In this document: piece after piece, positions 6,018 through 11,963 of the stretch
Numbering within the stretch: the stretch's first letter is position 1
Layout of the letters: the number at the start of each line of letters is the position of its first letter
Assembly: GCA_003241475.1 (NCBI GenBank)
Contig: QFQB01000063.1
Location: 1-11,963, forward strand
Source of the DNA: Micavibrio aeruginosavorus
Lineage (GTDB): Bacteria; Pseudomonadota; Alphaproteobacteria; Micavibrionales; Micavibrionaceae
Length of the DNA stretch: 11,963 nt
Reading direction: 5' to 3'
Notes under the pieces: generated by a model
Told to the model about the DNA's origin: nothing
Seen by the model: the letters and a program-made list of their open reading frames with translations, nothing else
Databases searched by the model: none
Program-made: the position numbers and the translations under genes

Positions 6018-7081
6018 AGGATTTTTTGCAGTAGCGGGATGATTTTTCCTTTAAGCAAGGTCGCTGATGTTTTGCGGCTGTACTCGTTTCGATATGTTTC
6101 TTCAAAAACGCCGAAACGGGAGTACAGCGTTTCGCCGCCCTCGGTTGTGCCGTCGACATCCAGAACCAGTCCTCTGTCGGCAGAGCGTTTCATGGCTTCA
6201 TAAACCAGAAATTTTATCGCGTGTTTATGCGGCGGTTGCTCCATATCGCTGGATTGCCCGCGCTTGTAGCTGATGCGCGTAAATTTATAAAATCCGTCAT
6301 CGCCGCAACTACAGGCGATAGCGGCCTCAATCGGGCTATTGCCCTCTGCGGTTTTTCTGCGTGCCGCAAGAATATCCACTTTTGGATCGCGTCCCGAGGC
6401 GCCGGCTTCGAAAAGGGCCTGATCTATCTTTACAAAGAAGTTATTCGTTTTTCCTATCGCTTCAAGATTAGCCTCATAAAAAGAGAAAAATTCGTCTATT
6501 CCCATTGGCACGATTTCCATGTCGCGCTGGGCCGCGCGAATTTTGTTTCGCGTGTCGGATTTTATAAGCGATATAGGGTCGATACCCGCTTCACCCCTGT
6601 AGAGAAAGGTTTTTCTCGTCGTATGGGTAAAACCCGCTTTTTTGAATGCGGTTGAAATTATGTTTTCATCTTTGAGTGCTGGCGCGGGCGCGGTGTTGAA
6701 AGCGAAGGTCACATGAGAAGGCAGTGTAGCCAGTGTGCGCTGAACATCTTTGCTCTTTTGCCGCTCATCCAGCGAGTCTTCGCAAAGATCGCGCACATAC
6801 GACCATGGCAGGCTTCCACCCCGCAAAATTCCTTTTTCATCAGGGCTTACGCAGTAATCAAGGGAATCTGCTTTGTTGACGAGTTCCGAATTACGGCGTG
6901 CTGAAAATGCCACGCCCATGTGAGCGACCTTGTTCCAGTTAAATAGCAATGACCCGATAAGCGCGCGGACGGCGGTGCGTGCAAATCCTTCCGGCGTCCA
7001 CGCCGGCGCAGGGGGTTCCGGCGGGGGGGTAAAGGCAGGGGTGAATCCCCCTTTTTTCAGGAAGTCGCTATGCTCGTTCAT
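6014..7081 (-). CDS. FemAB/GNAT-like transferase, tandem paralogue A
   Basis: I do not recognise a named family member. The 355-residue soluble protein has a Pro-rich N-terminal stretch (residues 14-30) and a conserved middle (DYCVSPDEKGILRGGSLPW, about 75-93). Its C-terminal half reads like the FemAB/BioF2-like branch of the GNAT fold: DTRNKIRAAQRDMEI followed by DEFFSFYEANL (about 176-205), then DGFYKFTRISYKRG, PHKHAIKFLVYEAMKRSADR and VDGTTEGGETLYSRFGVF (about 262-326). Such proteins commonly move aminoacyl or acyl groups onto cell-envelope or polysaccharide acceptors; substrate and activity here are unknown. It is a clear paralogue of the next gene upstream, with 34 of 44 residues identical over residues 283-326. 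The frame is open to TTG at 7117, which would overlap that gene by 28 bases. I prefer ATG at 7081, 8 bases after the upstream stop, although no strong ribosome-binding site is seen. Confidence 0.8.
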   Translation of the reverse strand: MNEHSDFLKKGGFTPAFTPPPEPPAPAWTPEGFARTAVRALIGSLLFNWNKVAHMGVAFSARRNSELVNKADSLDYCVSPDEKGILRGGSLPWSYVRDLCEDSLDERQKSKDVQRTLATLPSHVTFAFNTAPAPALKDENIISTAFKKAGFTHTTRKTFLYRGEAGIDPISLIKSDTRNKIRAAQRDMEIVPMGIDEFFSFYEANLEAIGKTNNFFVKIDQALFEAGASGRDPKVDILAARRKTAEGNSPIEAAIACSCGDDGFYKFTRISYKRGQSSDMEQPPHKHAIKFLVYEAMKRSADRGLVLDVDGTTEGGETLYSRFGVFEETYRNEYSRKTSATLLKGKIIPLLQKIL

Positions 7082-7089
7082 GAGGCTGT

Positions 7090-8166
7090 TTATATCTCTC
7101 CCAGCGACCTTTTGCAAAGCTTGGGGAGCAGGGTGCGGGCGGTTCTGCGGATATATTCATCGTGCACGGCAGGTTCGAACACGCCAAAGCGGGAGTAAAC
7201 GGTCTCCCCGCCCGGCGTCATGCCATCGACGTCAAGGATCAGATTCATTTGCGCCGAGCGTTTCATGGCTTCGACAACTAAAAGTTTGATTGCGTGTTTA
7301 TGCGGTGCGTGCTCCATATCCGCGCGTTGCTGGCGCATGTATGTGATGCGCATCAGTTTATAGAATCCGTCGCAACCGCGACTGCACACCATCGCCGCTT
7401 CGATCGGGTGCGGGGCTTTTGATTGATCGGTGTTTTTGCGGCGGACAGCAATGATGTCAATCTGTGGTGGATTCGTGCGTAAGCCTTGCGCAATCAAAGC
7501 CTGATCGATATCCAGGCAGAAATAACTTTTTTGTCCGGCAAGTTTTAGATTCTCTTTGTAGAATGTAAAGAAGGCTTCGGCGTTCATCGTGGTGATTTCA
7601 AGGTCGCGCTTGGCGGAGTTGACCTTGGTGCGCGCATCCGGTTTCAGTTTTGCGATCTGGTCGCCGTCGGCGGCATCGCCTTTGAACAGGTAGGTTCTGC
7701 GTGGAATATTAAGAAAGCCTGCTGCGTGGAAAGCGGCGCGGGCGACTTCAATATCCTTCATGTGCGGGCTTGCCTTGAAGGAAAAGGCGACGTTTGCGGG
7801 CAGACGCGCCAATGTGCGGCACAGCGTTTTATATTTGTTTTCCTGCGACAATTCGTCGATGCAGATATTCTGCAGATAGGCCCAGTGCAGATTGCCTCCA
7901 TGCAGATAGCCTTTTTCATCCATGCCGACAAAATAATCAAGATGGTCCGTGCTGGTCACGTACGGTGCGGTGCAGGGGATGTTCATTGTGCCTGTGCGGT
8001 GAACGATTTTGTTCCAGCGGAATTTGGTCGAGCCGATGCCCCAGTGCATCAAGGCGCTGATGCGCCGCTGGCCGGGAATTTTTTTTAATCCGCCAAGGCT
8101 GATGGATTTTGTCCAAGATTGACCAATATCCTCATTCTTGCGCAGGGCGCCGTTGTACACATTCAT
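7090..8166 (-). CDS. FemAB/GNAT-like transferase, tandem paralogue B
   Basis: This 358-residue soluble protein is the first gene of a two-gene unit with its paralogue. It has the same architecture without the Pro-rich stretch: DYFVGMDEKGYLHGGNLHW (about 78-95), RLPANVAFSFKASP (about 121-134), DARTKVNSAKRDLEI with AEAFFTFYKENL (about 177-207), then DGFYKLMRITYMRQ, PHKHAIKLLVVEAMKRSA and VDGMTPGGETVYSRFGVF (about 266-330). The last part resembles the acceptor-side half of FemAB/BioF2-like acyltransferases; that superfamily call is inference from pattern. No signal peptide or membrane helix is visible, so it should act in the cytoplasm, possibly on envelope precursors. The ATG at 8166 has no good ribosome-binding site. 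The 161 AT-rich bases upstream are shared with the divergent rpiB and probably contain its promoter. What the pair modifies is unknown. Confidence 0.8.
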   Translation of the reverse strand: MNVYNGALRKNEDIGQSWTKSISLGGLKKIPGQRRISALMHWGIGSTKFRWNKIVHRTGTMNIPCTAPYVTSTDHLDYFVGMDEKGYLHGGNLHWAYLQNICIDELSQENKYKTLCRTLARLPANVAFSFKASPHMKDIEVARAAFHAAGFLNIPRRTYLFKGDAADGDQIAKLKPDARTKVNSAKRDLEITTMNAEAFFTFYKENLKLAGQKSYFCLDIDQALIAQGLRTNPPQIDIIAVRRKNTDQSKAPHPIEAAMVCSRGCDGFYKLMRITYMRQQRADMEHAPHKHAIKLLVVEAMKRSAQMNLILDVDGMTPGGETVYSRFGVFEPAVHDEYIRRTARTLLPKLCKRSLGEI

Positions 8167-8327
8167 TACCAGACCACATATAAGACAATTGTTATATTTA
8201 TGAAAATTATGTATTTCTATAATGTGGTTTTTATACCCCTGTCAAACATTATGTTTTTAGGGCTGAAAAAGTACGGAAATCTGGCGATTTGCATTGATCG
8301 GGCAAGGCGGAATGCCTATACAAAGAC
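8167..8327. other. AT-rich divergent intergenic region with an inverted repeat
   Basis: This region between two divergent genes is distinctly AT-richer than everything around it, especially about 8178-8260. It holds a perfect TATAAT hexamer on the plus strand (8218-8223), without a good -35 at 16-18 bases, and a perfect inverted repeat AAACAT-T-ATGTTT (8244-8256) that could be an operator half-site pair or a small hairpin. Further TATA-like elements lie on the minus strand in front of the FemAB-like gene. No coding sequence is credible here. Confidence 0.5.
8294..8322 (+). promoter_or_regulatory. Candidate rpiB promoter (leaderless start)
   Basis: TTGATC (8294-8299) and TATACA (8317-8322) are spaced by exactly 17 bases. 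The expected transcription start lies within a base or two of the rpiB ATG at 8328, and no Shine-Dalgarno precedes that ATG, so a leaderless rpiB mRNA is plausible. A second possible start is the TATAAT at 8218-8223, which would give a leader of about 100 bases. Confidence 0.4.
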
Positions 8328-8765
8328 ATGACAATCAAGCTGGCCATAGCCTCCGATCACGCAGGATTTACCCTCAAAGAATATCTGAAGAAGAATTTCA
8401 GCGCCGTGAAAGTGGAATGGGTCGATTTAGGGCCTGATTCTACGGATTCCGTCGATTATCCCGATTTCGGCAAAAAGCTGGCCGACGCGGTGGCGAACGG
8501 TGATGTGCCGCTGGGCGTTGCGATCTGCGGGTCGGGCATCGGCATTTCCATTGCCTGCAACCGCAATCCGAAAATTCGTGCGGCGCTGTGCACGGATTCG
8601 ACAATGGCGCGTGTGACGCGTCTTCACAACAATGCCAATGTGTTGTGCCTGGGCGAGCGTATTACCGGTACGGAAGTGGCGCTGGATATCTTGAAGGCAT
8701 TTCTGGAAACGGATTTTGAAGGCGGCCGTCATCAGCGCCGCGTGGACAAATTGACGAACTGTTAG
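8328..8765 (+). CDS. rpiB: Ribose-5-phosphate isomerase B
   Basis: RpiB interconverts ribose 5-phosphate and ribulose 5-phosphate in the non-oxidative pentose phosphate pathway, supplying ribose for nucleotides. The 145-residue protein carries the RpiB/LacAB signatures: the N-terminal ASDHAGFTLK with Asp10-His11, DYPDFG, the active-site loop AICGSGIGISIACNR with catalytic-base Cys67, His100 in RLHNNANVLCLGER, and the phosphate-binding EGGRHQRRV near the C-terminus. These match E. coli RpiB Cys66, His99 and the GGRHQ motif. Cys67 argues for pentose isomerase rather than the galactose-6-phosphate isomerase LacA/LacB. It heads a cluster with glyA, whose start lies 16-40 bases beyond its stop; rpiB next to glyA is a common alphaproteobacterial arrangement. 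There is no ribosome-binding site before the ATG. Confidence 0.95.
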   Translation: MTIKLAIASDHAGFTLKEYLKKNFSAVKVEWVDLGPDSTDSVDYPDFGKKLADAVANGDVPLGVAICGSGIGISIACNRNPKIRAALCTDSTMARVTRLHNNANVLCLGERITGTEVALDILKAFLETDFEGGRHQRRVDKLTNC

Positions 8766-8805
8766 AGAAAGGGTGAATGATATGGGCAATGCAGCGGAGA
8801 AAATA

Positions 8806-10098
8806 ATGAGCGAAAGCGGATATTTCACAACGAATCTGAAAGACAGCGATCCCGAGCTGTTCAAGGCGATGATGCAGGAGCTGCAACGCCAGCAGGACCA
8901 GATCGAATTGATCGCCTCCGAAAACATTGTTTCGAAAGCGGTTCTGCAGGCGCAAGGCTCGGTCCTTACCAACAAATACGCCGAAGGCTATCCGGGCAAG
9001 CGCTACTATCAGGGCTGCGAATTTGTCGATATCTCCGAGAATCTCGCCATCGAGCGCGCGAAAAAACTTTTCGGATGTGACTTCGCCAACGTGCAACCCA
9101 ATTCCGGTTCTCAAGCCAATCAGGGCGTTTACATGGCGCTCATCAAGCCGGGCGACACGATCCTCGGCATGAGTCTGGCTTCGGGCGGCCACCTGACGCA
9201 CGGCGCCGCGCCGAACCAGTCGGGCAAATGGTTCAACGCCATTCAATACGGCGTCAAAAAAGAAGACGGCCTGATCGATTATGCCGAAGTCGAAGCGCTG
9301 GCCATGGAGCATAAGCCCAAGATGATCGTCGCCGGCGCTTCGGCCTATCCGCGGGTCATCGACTTTAAAAAATTCCGCGAAATCGCCGACAAGGTCGGCG
9401 CGATCCTGTTCGCCGACGTGGCGCACTATGCGGGCCTGATCGCCGGCGGATCGTACCCGTCGCCGTTCCCGCATGCGCATGTCGTCACGACCACGACGCA
9501 CAAGACGTTGCGCGGTCCGCGCGGCGGCCTGATCCTGACCAACGATGCCGATATCGCGAAGAAAGTGAACTCCGCCATTTTCCCCGGTATTCAGGGCGGT
9601 CCGCTGGAGCATGTCATTGCGGCGAAGGCTGTGGCGTTCAAGGAGGCGCTGGAACCGTCTTTCAAAGCCTATGCCAAAGATATCGTGGCGAACGCGAAAA
9701 TCCTCGCGCAGACCCTGATCGATGGTGGTCTTGATATCGTTTCGGGCGGCACGGACTCGCATATCGTTCTGGTTGACCTGCGCCCGAAGAACATTACGGG
9801 CAAGGATGCGGACCTTGCGCTGGAGCATGCGGGCATCACCTGCAACAAGAACGCCGTGCCGTTCGACCCCGCGCCGCCGATGGTCACATCCGGCATTCGT
9901 CTCGGCACGCCCGCCGGCACGACGCGCGGTTTCGGTCCTGCCGAGTGGAAAGAGATCGGCAAGCTTATCCTCGAAACGCTCGACGGGCTGAAAGCCAACG
10001 GGCCGGAAGGCAACGCGGCGGTGGAAAAAGCGGTTCGCGCGAAGGTCAAGGCGCTGTGCGACCGCTTCCCGATCTACAACGAAGCGATTTCGACCTAA
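8806..10098 (+). CDS. glyA: Serine hydroxymethyltransferase
   Basis: GlyA is a cytoplasmic PLP enzyme that converts serine and tetrahydrofolate to glycine and 5,10-methylene-tetrahydrofolate, the main source of one-carbon units for thymidylate, purine and methionine synthesis. Motifs run without a break: ELIASENIVS (about 34-43), TNKYAEGYPGKRYYQGCEFVD (about 55-75), NVQPNSGSQAN, FADVAHYAGLIAGG, and VVTTTTHKTLRGPRGG with PLP-binding Lys233. Substrate-binding residues in the C-terminal domain (GIRLGTPAGTTRGF) are also present. I chose ATG at 8806 because CGGAG lies 6 bases before it and the protein (430 residues) then starts like family members. The frame is open from GTG at 8773, and ATG at 8782 has AAAGGG 8 bases upstream, so an 8- or 11-residue longer form is possible. 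It is followed by a clear terminator. Confidence 0.97.
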   Translation: MSESGYFTTNLKDSDPELFKAMMQELQRQQDQIELIASENIVSKAVLQAQGSVLTNKYAEGYPGKRYYQGCEFVDISENLAIERAKKLFGCDFANVQPNSGSQANQGVYMALIKPGDTILGMSLASGGHLTHGAAPNQSGKWFNAIQYGVKKEDGLIDYAEVEALAMEHKPKMIVAGASAYPRVIDFKKFREIADKVGAILFADVAHYAGLIAGGSYPSPFPHAHVVTTTTHKTLRGPRGGLILTNDADIAKKVNSAIFPGIQGGPLEHVIAAKAVAFKEALEPSFKAYAKDIVANAKILAQTLIDGGLDIVSGGTDSHIVLVDLRPKNITGKDADLALEHAGITCNKNAVPFDPAPPMVTSGIRLGTPAGTTRGFGPAEWKEIGKLILETLDGLKANGPEGNAAVEKAVRAKVKALCDRFPIYNEAIST

Positions 10099-10108
10099 GT
10101 AAATATTT

Positions 10109-10138
10109 AAAGCAGGCGCGTTACCTGCTTTTTTCTTT
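10109..10138 (+). terminator. Rho-independent terminator after glyA
   Basis: AAAGCAGG (10109-10116) and CCTGCTTT (10124-10131) form a perfect 8-bp stem around a 7-base loop, and the 3' arm runs into a T-rich tail with one C (10129-10138). It begins 10 bases after the glyA stop, so the rpiB-glyA message should largely end here and the following genes need their own promoter or read-through. Confidence 0.85.
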
Positions 10139-10158
10139 CTATGTTCAAGGGGTATGTT

Positions 10159-10668
10159 ATGCGTGATGACTATAATTCGTTGAGTGAACAAACCGAAGGG
10201 CAGTGGCTCAAGCAGGGGCTAGGCGTTAAGCATACGGGCTTGGTCGCAGTGTTGACCAATGGCTATCTGATTGATGGTGACGGGGATGAGATATTGTTAG
10301 ATGAGGACGTATCTTTTTTTACGTTCAAGATTGCAGATGAAATTGATAGAAACGACCTGACGGAACGTATTGTGGCGTGGATCAAGGAGGAAGATATATT
10401 AAATTGGGCAAAAGAAGAGTTTGAAGATTTTTTCAAACAAGCGGATGTTCTTTTGAAATTTATCTTTGTTGATGATTTTGAGATTTTTGGTGACGAAGAT
10501 GAAGGTATTTCACTGATTAAACAGCGCGACATGGATGAAGATACGGTGTTTGAAGGAGTGGTCGATGAAGAGGAATTGCGTAAAAACATCGACCATGTTT
10601 TAAAATATAATTTGAAAATTGGTGAAGACGGGAATGATCTTCGCAACCAGATGGTTTTGAACTTTTAA
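10159..10668 (+). CDS. Acidic protein of unknown function
   Basis: I do not recognise this 169-residue protein. It is strongly acidic, with clusters such as DGDGDEILLDEDV, KEEDILNWAKEEFEDFF and DFEIFGDEDEG, has no signal peptide or membrane helix, and looks like a mixed alpha/beta cytoplasmic protein. The N-terminal part (LVAVLTNGYLIDGDGDEILL) and the middle (LLKFIFVDDFEIF) suggest beta strands; the charged parts suggest helices. The frame is open from ATG at 10141. I chose ATG at 10159 because AAGGGG lies 6 bases upstream, whereas 10141 sits in the terminator tail with no ribosome-binding site. Base and codon use differ visibly from glyA and nrdR on either side, with many AT-ending codons (GAT, AAA, TTA, ATA), which hints at later insertion. 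It ends 12 bases before nrdR and is probably transcribed with it. It could be lineage-specific. Confidence 0.72.
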   Translation: MRDDYNSLSEQTEGQWLKQGLGVKHTGLVAVLTNGYLIDGDGDEILLDEDVSFFTFKIADEIDRNDLTERIVAWIKEEDILNWAKEEFEDFFKQADVLLKFIFVDDFEIFGDEDEGISLIKQRDMDEDTVFEGVVDEEELRKNIDHVLKYNLKIGEDGNDLRNQMVLNF

Positions 10669-10680
10669 TCGGTAGGAAAA

Positions 10681-11163
10681 ATGCGTTGCCCGTTCTGCGG
10701 AAGTGAAGAAACACAGGTGAAAGATTCCCGCCCCAGCGATGACGGCGGGTCGATCCGCCGCCGTCGCTCGTGCCCCTCTTGTGGCGGACGTTTCACGACG
10801 TTTGAACGTATCCAGCTTCGCGATCTGGTCGTCGTCAAATCCGGCGACCGCCGCCAGCCGCTGGACCGCGAGAAAATTTTGCGCTCCATGCAGGTGGCCT
10901 TGCGCAAGCGCCCCATCGACATCGAGAAGATCGAAAAATCTGTGAACGGCATCGTCCGCCAGCTCGAAAGCTATGGCGAGCCGGAAATCCCGTCGAGCGA
11001 GATCGGCGCGCTGGTGATGAAGGCACTCATCGAGATCGATATCGTCGGCTATATCCGTTACGCTTCGGTGTATAAAGATTTCCGCGAGCCCGGCGATTTC
11101 AACGACTTCGTAAAAGAAATCGAAGCGCTGCAATCCGAAAAGAAAAAACGGGTCGCGGAGTAA
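10681..11163 (+). CDS. nrdR: Transcriptional repressor NrdR
   Basis: NrdR represses ribonucleotide reductase genes by binding paired NrdR boxes, with its activity set by ATP or dATP bound to an ATP-cone domain. The 160-residue protein begins with the zinc ribbon MRCPFCGSEETQVKDSRPS (Cys3, Cys6), continues with RRRRSCPSCGGRFTTFER (Cys31, Cys34), and has the ATP-cone over about residues 49-139 (VVVKSGDRRQPLDREKILRSM, then YIRYASVYKDF). Length and motifs match the family closely. The ATG follows a short-spaced TAGGA. Its TAA stop overlaps the ATG of ribE (TAATG), so the two genes are translationally coupled. This nrdR-rib neighbourhood is typical of alphaproteobacteria, where ribD generally follows nrdR; here ribD is absent from that position. 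Confidence 0.97.
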   Translation: MRCPFCGSEETQVKDSRPSDDGGSIRRRRSCPSCGGRFTTFERIQLRDLVVVKSGDRRQPLDREKILRSMQVALRKRPIDIEKIEKSVNGIVRQLESYGEPEIPSSEIGALVMKALIEIDIVGYIRYASVYKDFREPGDFNDFVKEIEALQSEKKKRVAE

Positions 11164-11873
11164 TGTTCACCGGCATTGTTCAGGGCGTCGGCATCCTTGG
11201 TCCTATCCGCGATCACGATTCTATCCGCACATTTGAAATCGAATTTCCCGAAGGGTTTTGTGAAGGCTTGGCTGTCGGCGCGAGCGTGTCCGTCGATGGC
11301 GTCTGCCTGACGGTGACAAAAATTCTCTCGCCAACGCGCGCTTCGTTCGATGTGATTTTGCAAAGCCTGAACGTCACGACCCTGAGTGCGTTCAGGCAGG
11401 GCGATCAAGTGAATGTCGAACGCGCGGCGAAAGACGGCGCGGAGATCGGCGGGCATCCGCTTTCGGGTCATGTGGATTTCAAGGCGCAGATCGAAAGCGT
11501 GTCTGTGTTCGACGGCAACAAGGTGATCCGTTTTACCGTTCCGTCCCAGTCCATGCGCTATATCTTCGCCAAGGGCTATATTGCGGTCAATGGGTGCAGC
11601 CTGACCGTTTCCGAGGCAGACAAACGTCAAAACTGGTTCGAGGTCTGGCTGATCCCCGAAACGCGGCGCATGACCACGTTCGAAGCCAAAAACACCGGCG
11701 ATGCCGTCAATATCGAGATCGAACGCGCCACGCAGGTGGTCGTCGATACGGTGCGTGACGCGGTGTCTGAAACGCTGGGCCGGATGCAGCCGGTTCTTGA
11801 GGCGTTGCTTGCAGAAAAAGGTCTGAAGGTCGAAGATTTTATCCCTGCGACAAAGCTTTTAAACAAAGGCTGA
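11163..11873 (+). CDS. ribE: Riboflavin synthase, alpha subunit
   Basis: This enzyme dismutates two molecules of 6,7-dimethyl-8-ribityllumazine to riboflavin and the pyrimidine substrate of lumazine synthase, the last step of riboflavin synthesis; it works as a trimer. Two lumazine-binding barrels are seen. The first starts MFTGIVQGVG and holds Ser41 and Cys48 in ASVSVDGVCLTV. The second starts about residue 98 with GGHPLSGHVD and repeats the pattern in FAKGYIAVNGCSLTVSE, with Lys137 and Ser146 in the positions known from the E. coli enzyme. At 236 residues it is longer than the usual 195-220 because of a C-terminal tail (about residues 203-236). It overlaps nrdR by one base (TAATG) and uses a GGAG located inside nrdR. 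An FMN riboswitch starts about 40 bases after its stop, so ribE itself is not under that switch. Confidence 0.95.
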   Translation: MFTGIVQGVGILGPIRDHDSIRTFEIEFPEGFCEGLAVGASVSVDGVCLTVTKILSPTRASFDVILQSLNVTTLSAFRQGDQVNVERAAKDGAEIGGHPLSGHVDFKAQIESVSVFDGNKVIRFTVPSQSMRYIFAKGYIAVNGCSLTVSEADKRQNWFEVWLIPETRRMTTFEAKNTGDAVNIEIERATQVVVDTVRDAVSETLGRMQPVLEALLAEKGLKVEDFIPATKLLNKG

Positions 11874-11911
11874 CCTTTTCTTTTTGCTTCAAACTTCCTA
11901 TATTCCCTTCA

Positions 11912-11963
11912 GTTCTCAGGGCGGGGTGCGATTCCCCACCGGCGGTATATGACTTCGGTCATG
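11912..11963 (+). promoter_or_regulatory. FMN riboswitch (RFN element), 5' part only
   Basis: The stretch contains the near-invariant start of the RFN element: TTCTCAGGGCGGGG, a short spacer, ATTCCCCACCGGCGGT. The GGGG/CCCC pairing forms the P2 hairpin. A variable P3 hairpin follows, TATGAC-TTCG-GTCATG, closed by a stable UUCG tetraloop, and the window ends inside the element. The expected remaining parts (AGCCCGCGAGC and the CAGATTCCGGTGAGA-type segments) lie outside. FMN riboswitches reduce expression of riboflavin synthesis or transport genes when FMN is plentiful; the controlled gene is downstream and unseen. A ribBA-type or ribH gene is my guess from the usual gene order. Only 39 bases lie between the ribE stop and this element, with a possible TATATT -10 at 11899-11904 but no good -35. 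Confidence 0.93.

Noticed and set aside
7082..7117. TTG start at 7117 for FemAB-like paralogue A
   Set aside because: It would overlap the upstream paralogue by 28 bases with a rare start codon and no ribosome-binding site; ATG at 7081 is simpler, though not proven.
6014..8166. Reading the two FemAB-like genes as a transposon or IS remnant
   Set aside because: The direct similarity is explained by gene duplication; I see no terminal inverted repeats, target-site duplications or transposase motifs around it.
8119..8331. 70-residue open frame covering the AT-rich gap before rpiB
   Set aside because: It starts inside the FemAB-like gene, spans promoter-like DNA, and its hydrophobic/aromatic translation reflects AT-rich non-coding sequence.
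8662..10191. 509-residue open frame on the minus strand opposite glyA
   Set aside because: It lies antisense to a gene whose every motif is intact, its translation is Arg/Asp/Gly-rich without any recognisable motif, and such long antisense frames arise from codon bias in well-expressed genes.

Overview
The window is a dense chromosomal stretch from a flagellated, free-living alphaproteobacterium of moderate GC content. The assignment rests on gene order and protein style: alphaproteobacterial MotA/MotB, an LdtR/PetP-type MarR regulator beside hemB, and the rpiB-glyA-nrdR-rib neighbourhood. A Micavibrio/Rhodospirillales-like lineage is my best guess, but it is inference only. I see no tRNA, rRNA, insertion sequence, prophage or CRISPR array, and no gene-free stretch longer than about 175 bases.

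Layout. (1) Positions 1-1772, minus strand: motA then motB (motB runs off the left edge), the stator of the flagellar motor. (2) 1944-3053, minus: hemB (porphobilinogen synthase, cysteine/zinc type), divergent from a MarR-family regulator (3224-3700, plus). The regulator is followed after 3 bases by an EamA-type drug/metabolite transporter (3704-4591). (3) 4588-5763, minus: glutaryl-CoA dehydrogenase, convergent with the transporter and overlapping it by a shared TTAA. (4) 5814-6017, plus: a 67-residue protein resembling DUF6898, convergent with the next gene through a shared CTAG. (5) 6014-8166, minus: two tandem paralogous genes for proteins with a FemAB/GNAT-like C-terminal half, the least understood part of the window. 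(6) 8328-11873, plus: rpiB, glyA, a rho-independent terminator, an unrecognised acidic protein, nrdR and ribE. (7) 11912 to the right edge: the 5' part of an FMN riboswitch, presumably controlling the next riboflavin gene.

Functionally most of the window is housekeeping: motility, heme, one-carbon and pentose-phosphate metabolism, control of ribonucleotide reductase, and riboflavin synthesis. The parts most worth attention are the duplicated FemAB-like pair, the unknown acidic gene between glyA and nrdR, and the layout of the rib genes. In the rib region ribD is missing from its usual place between nrdR and ribE, and the riboswitch lies after ribE instead of before the cluster. I found no convincing evidence of an unprecedented multi-gene system such as a defence island or biosynthetic cluster.
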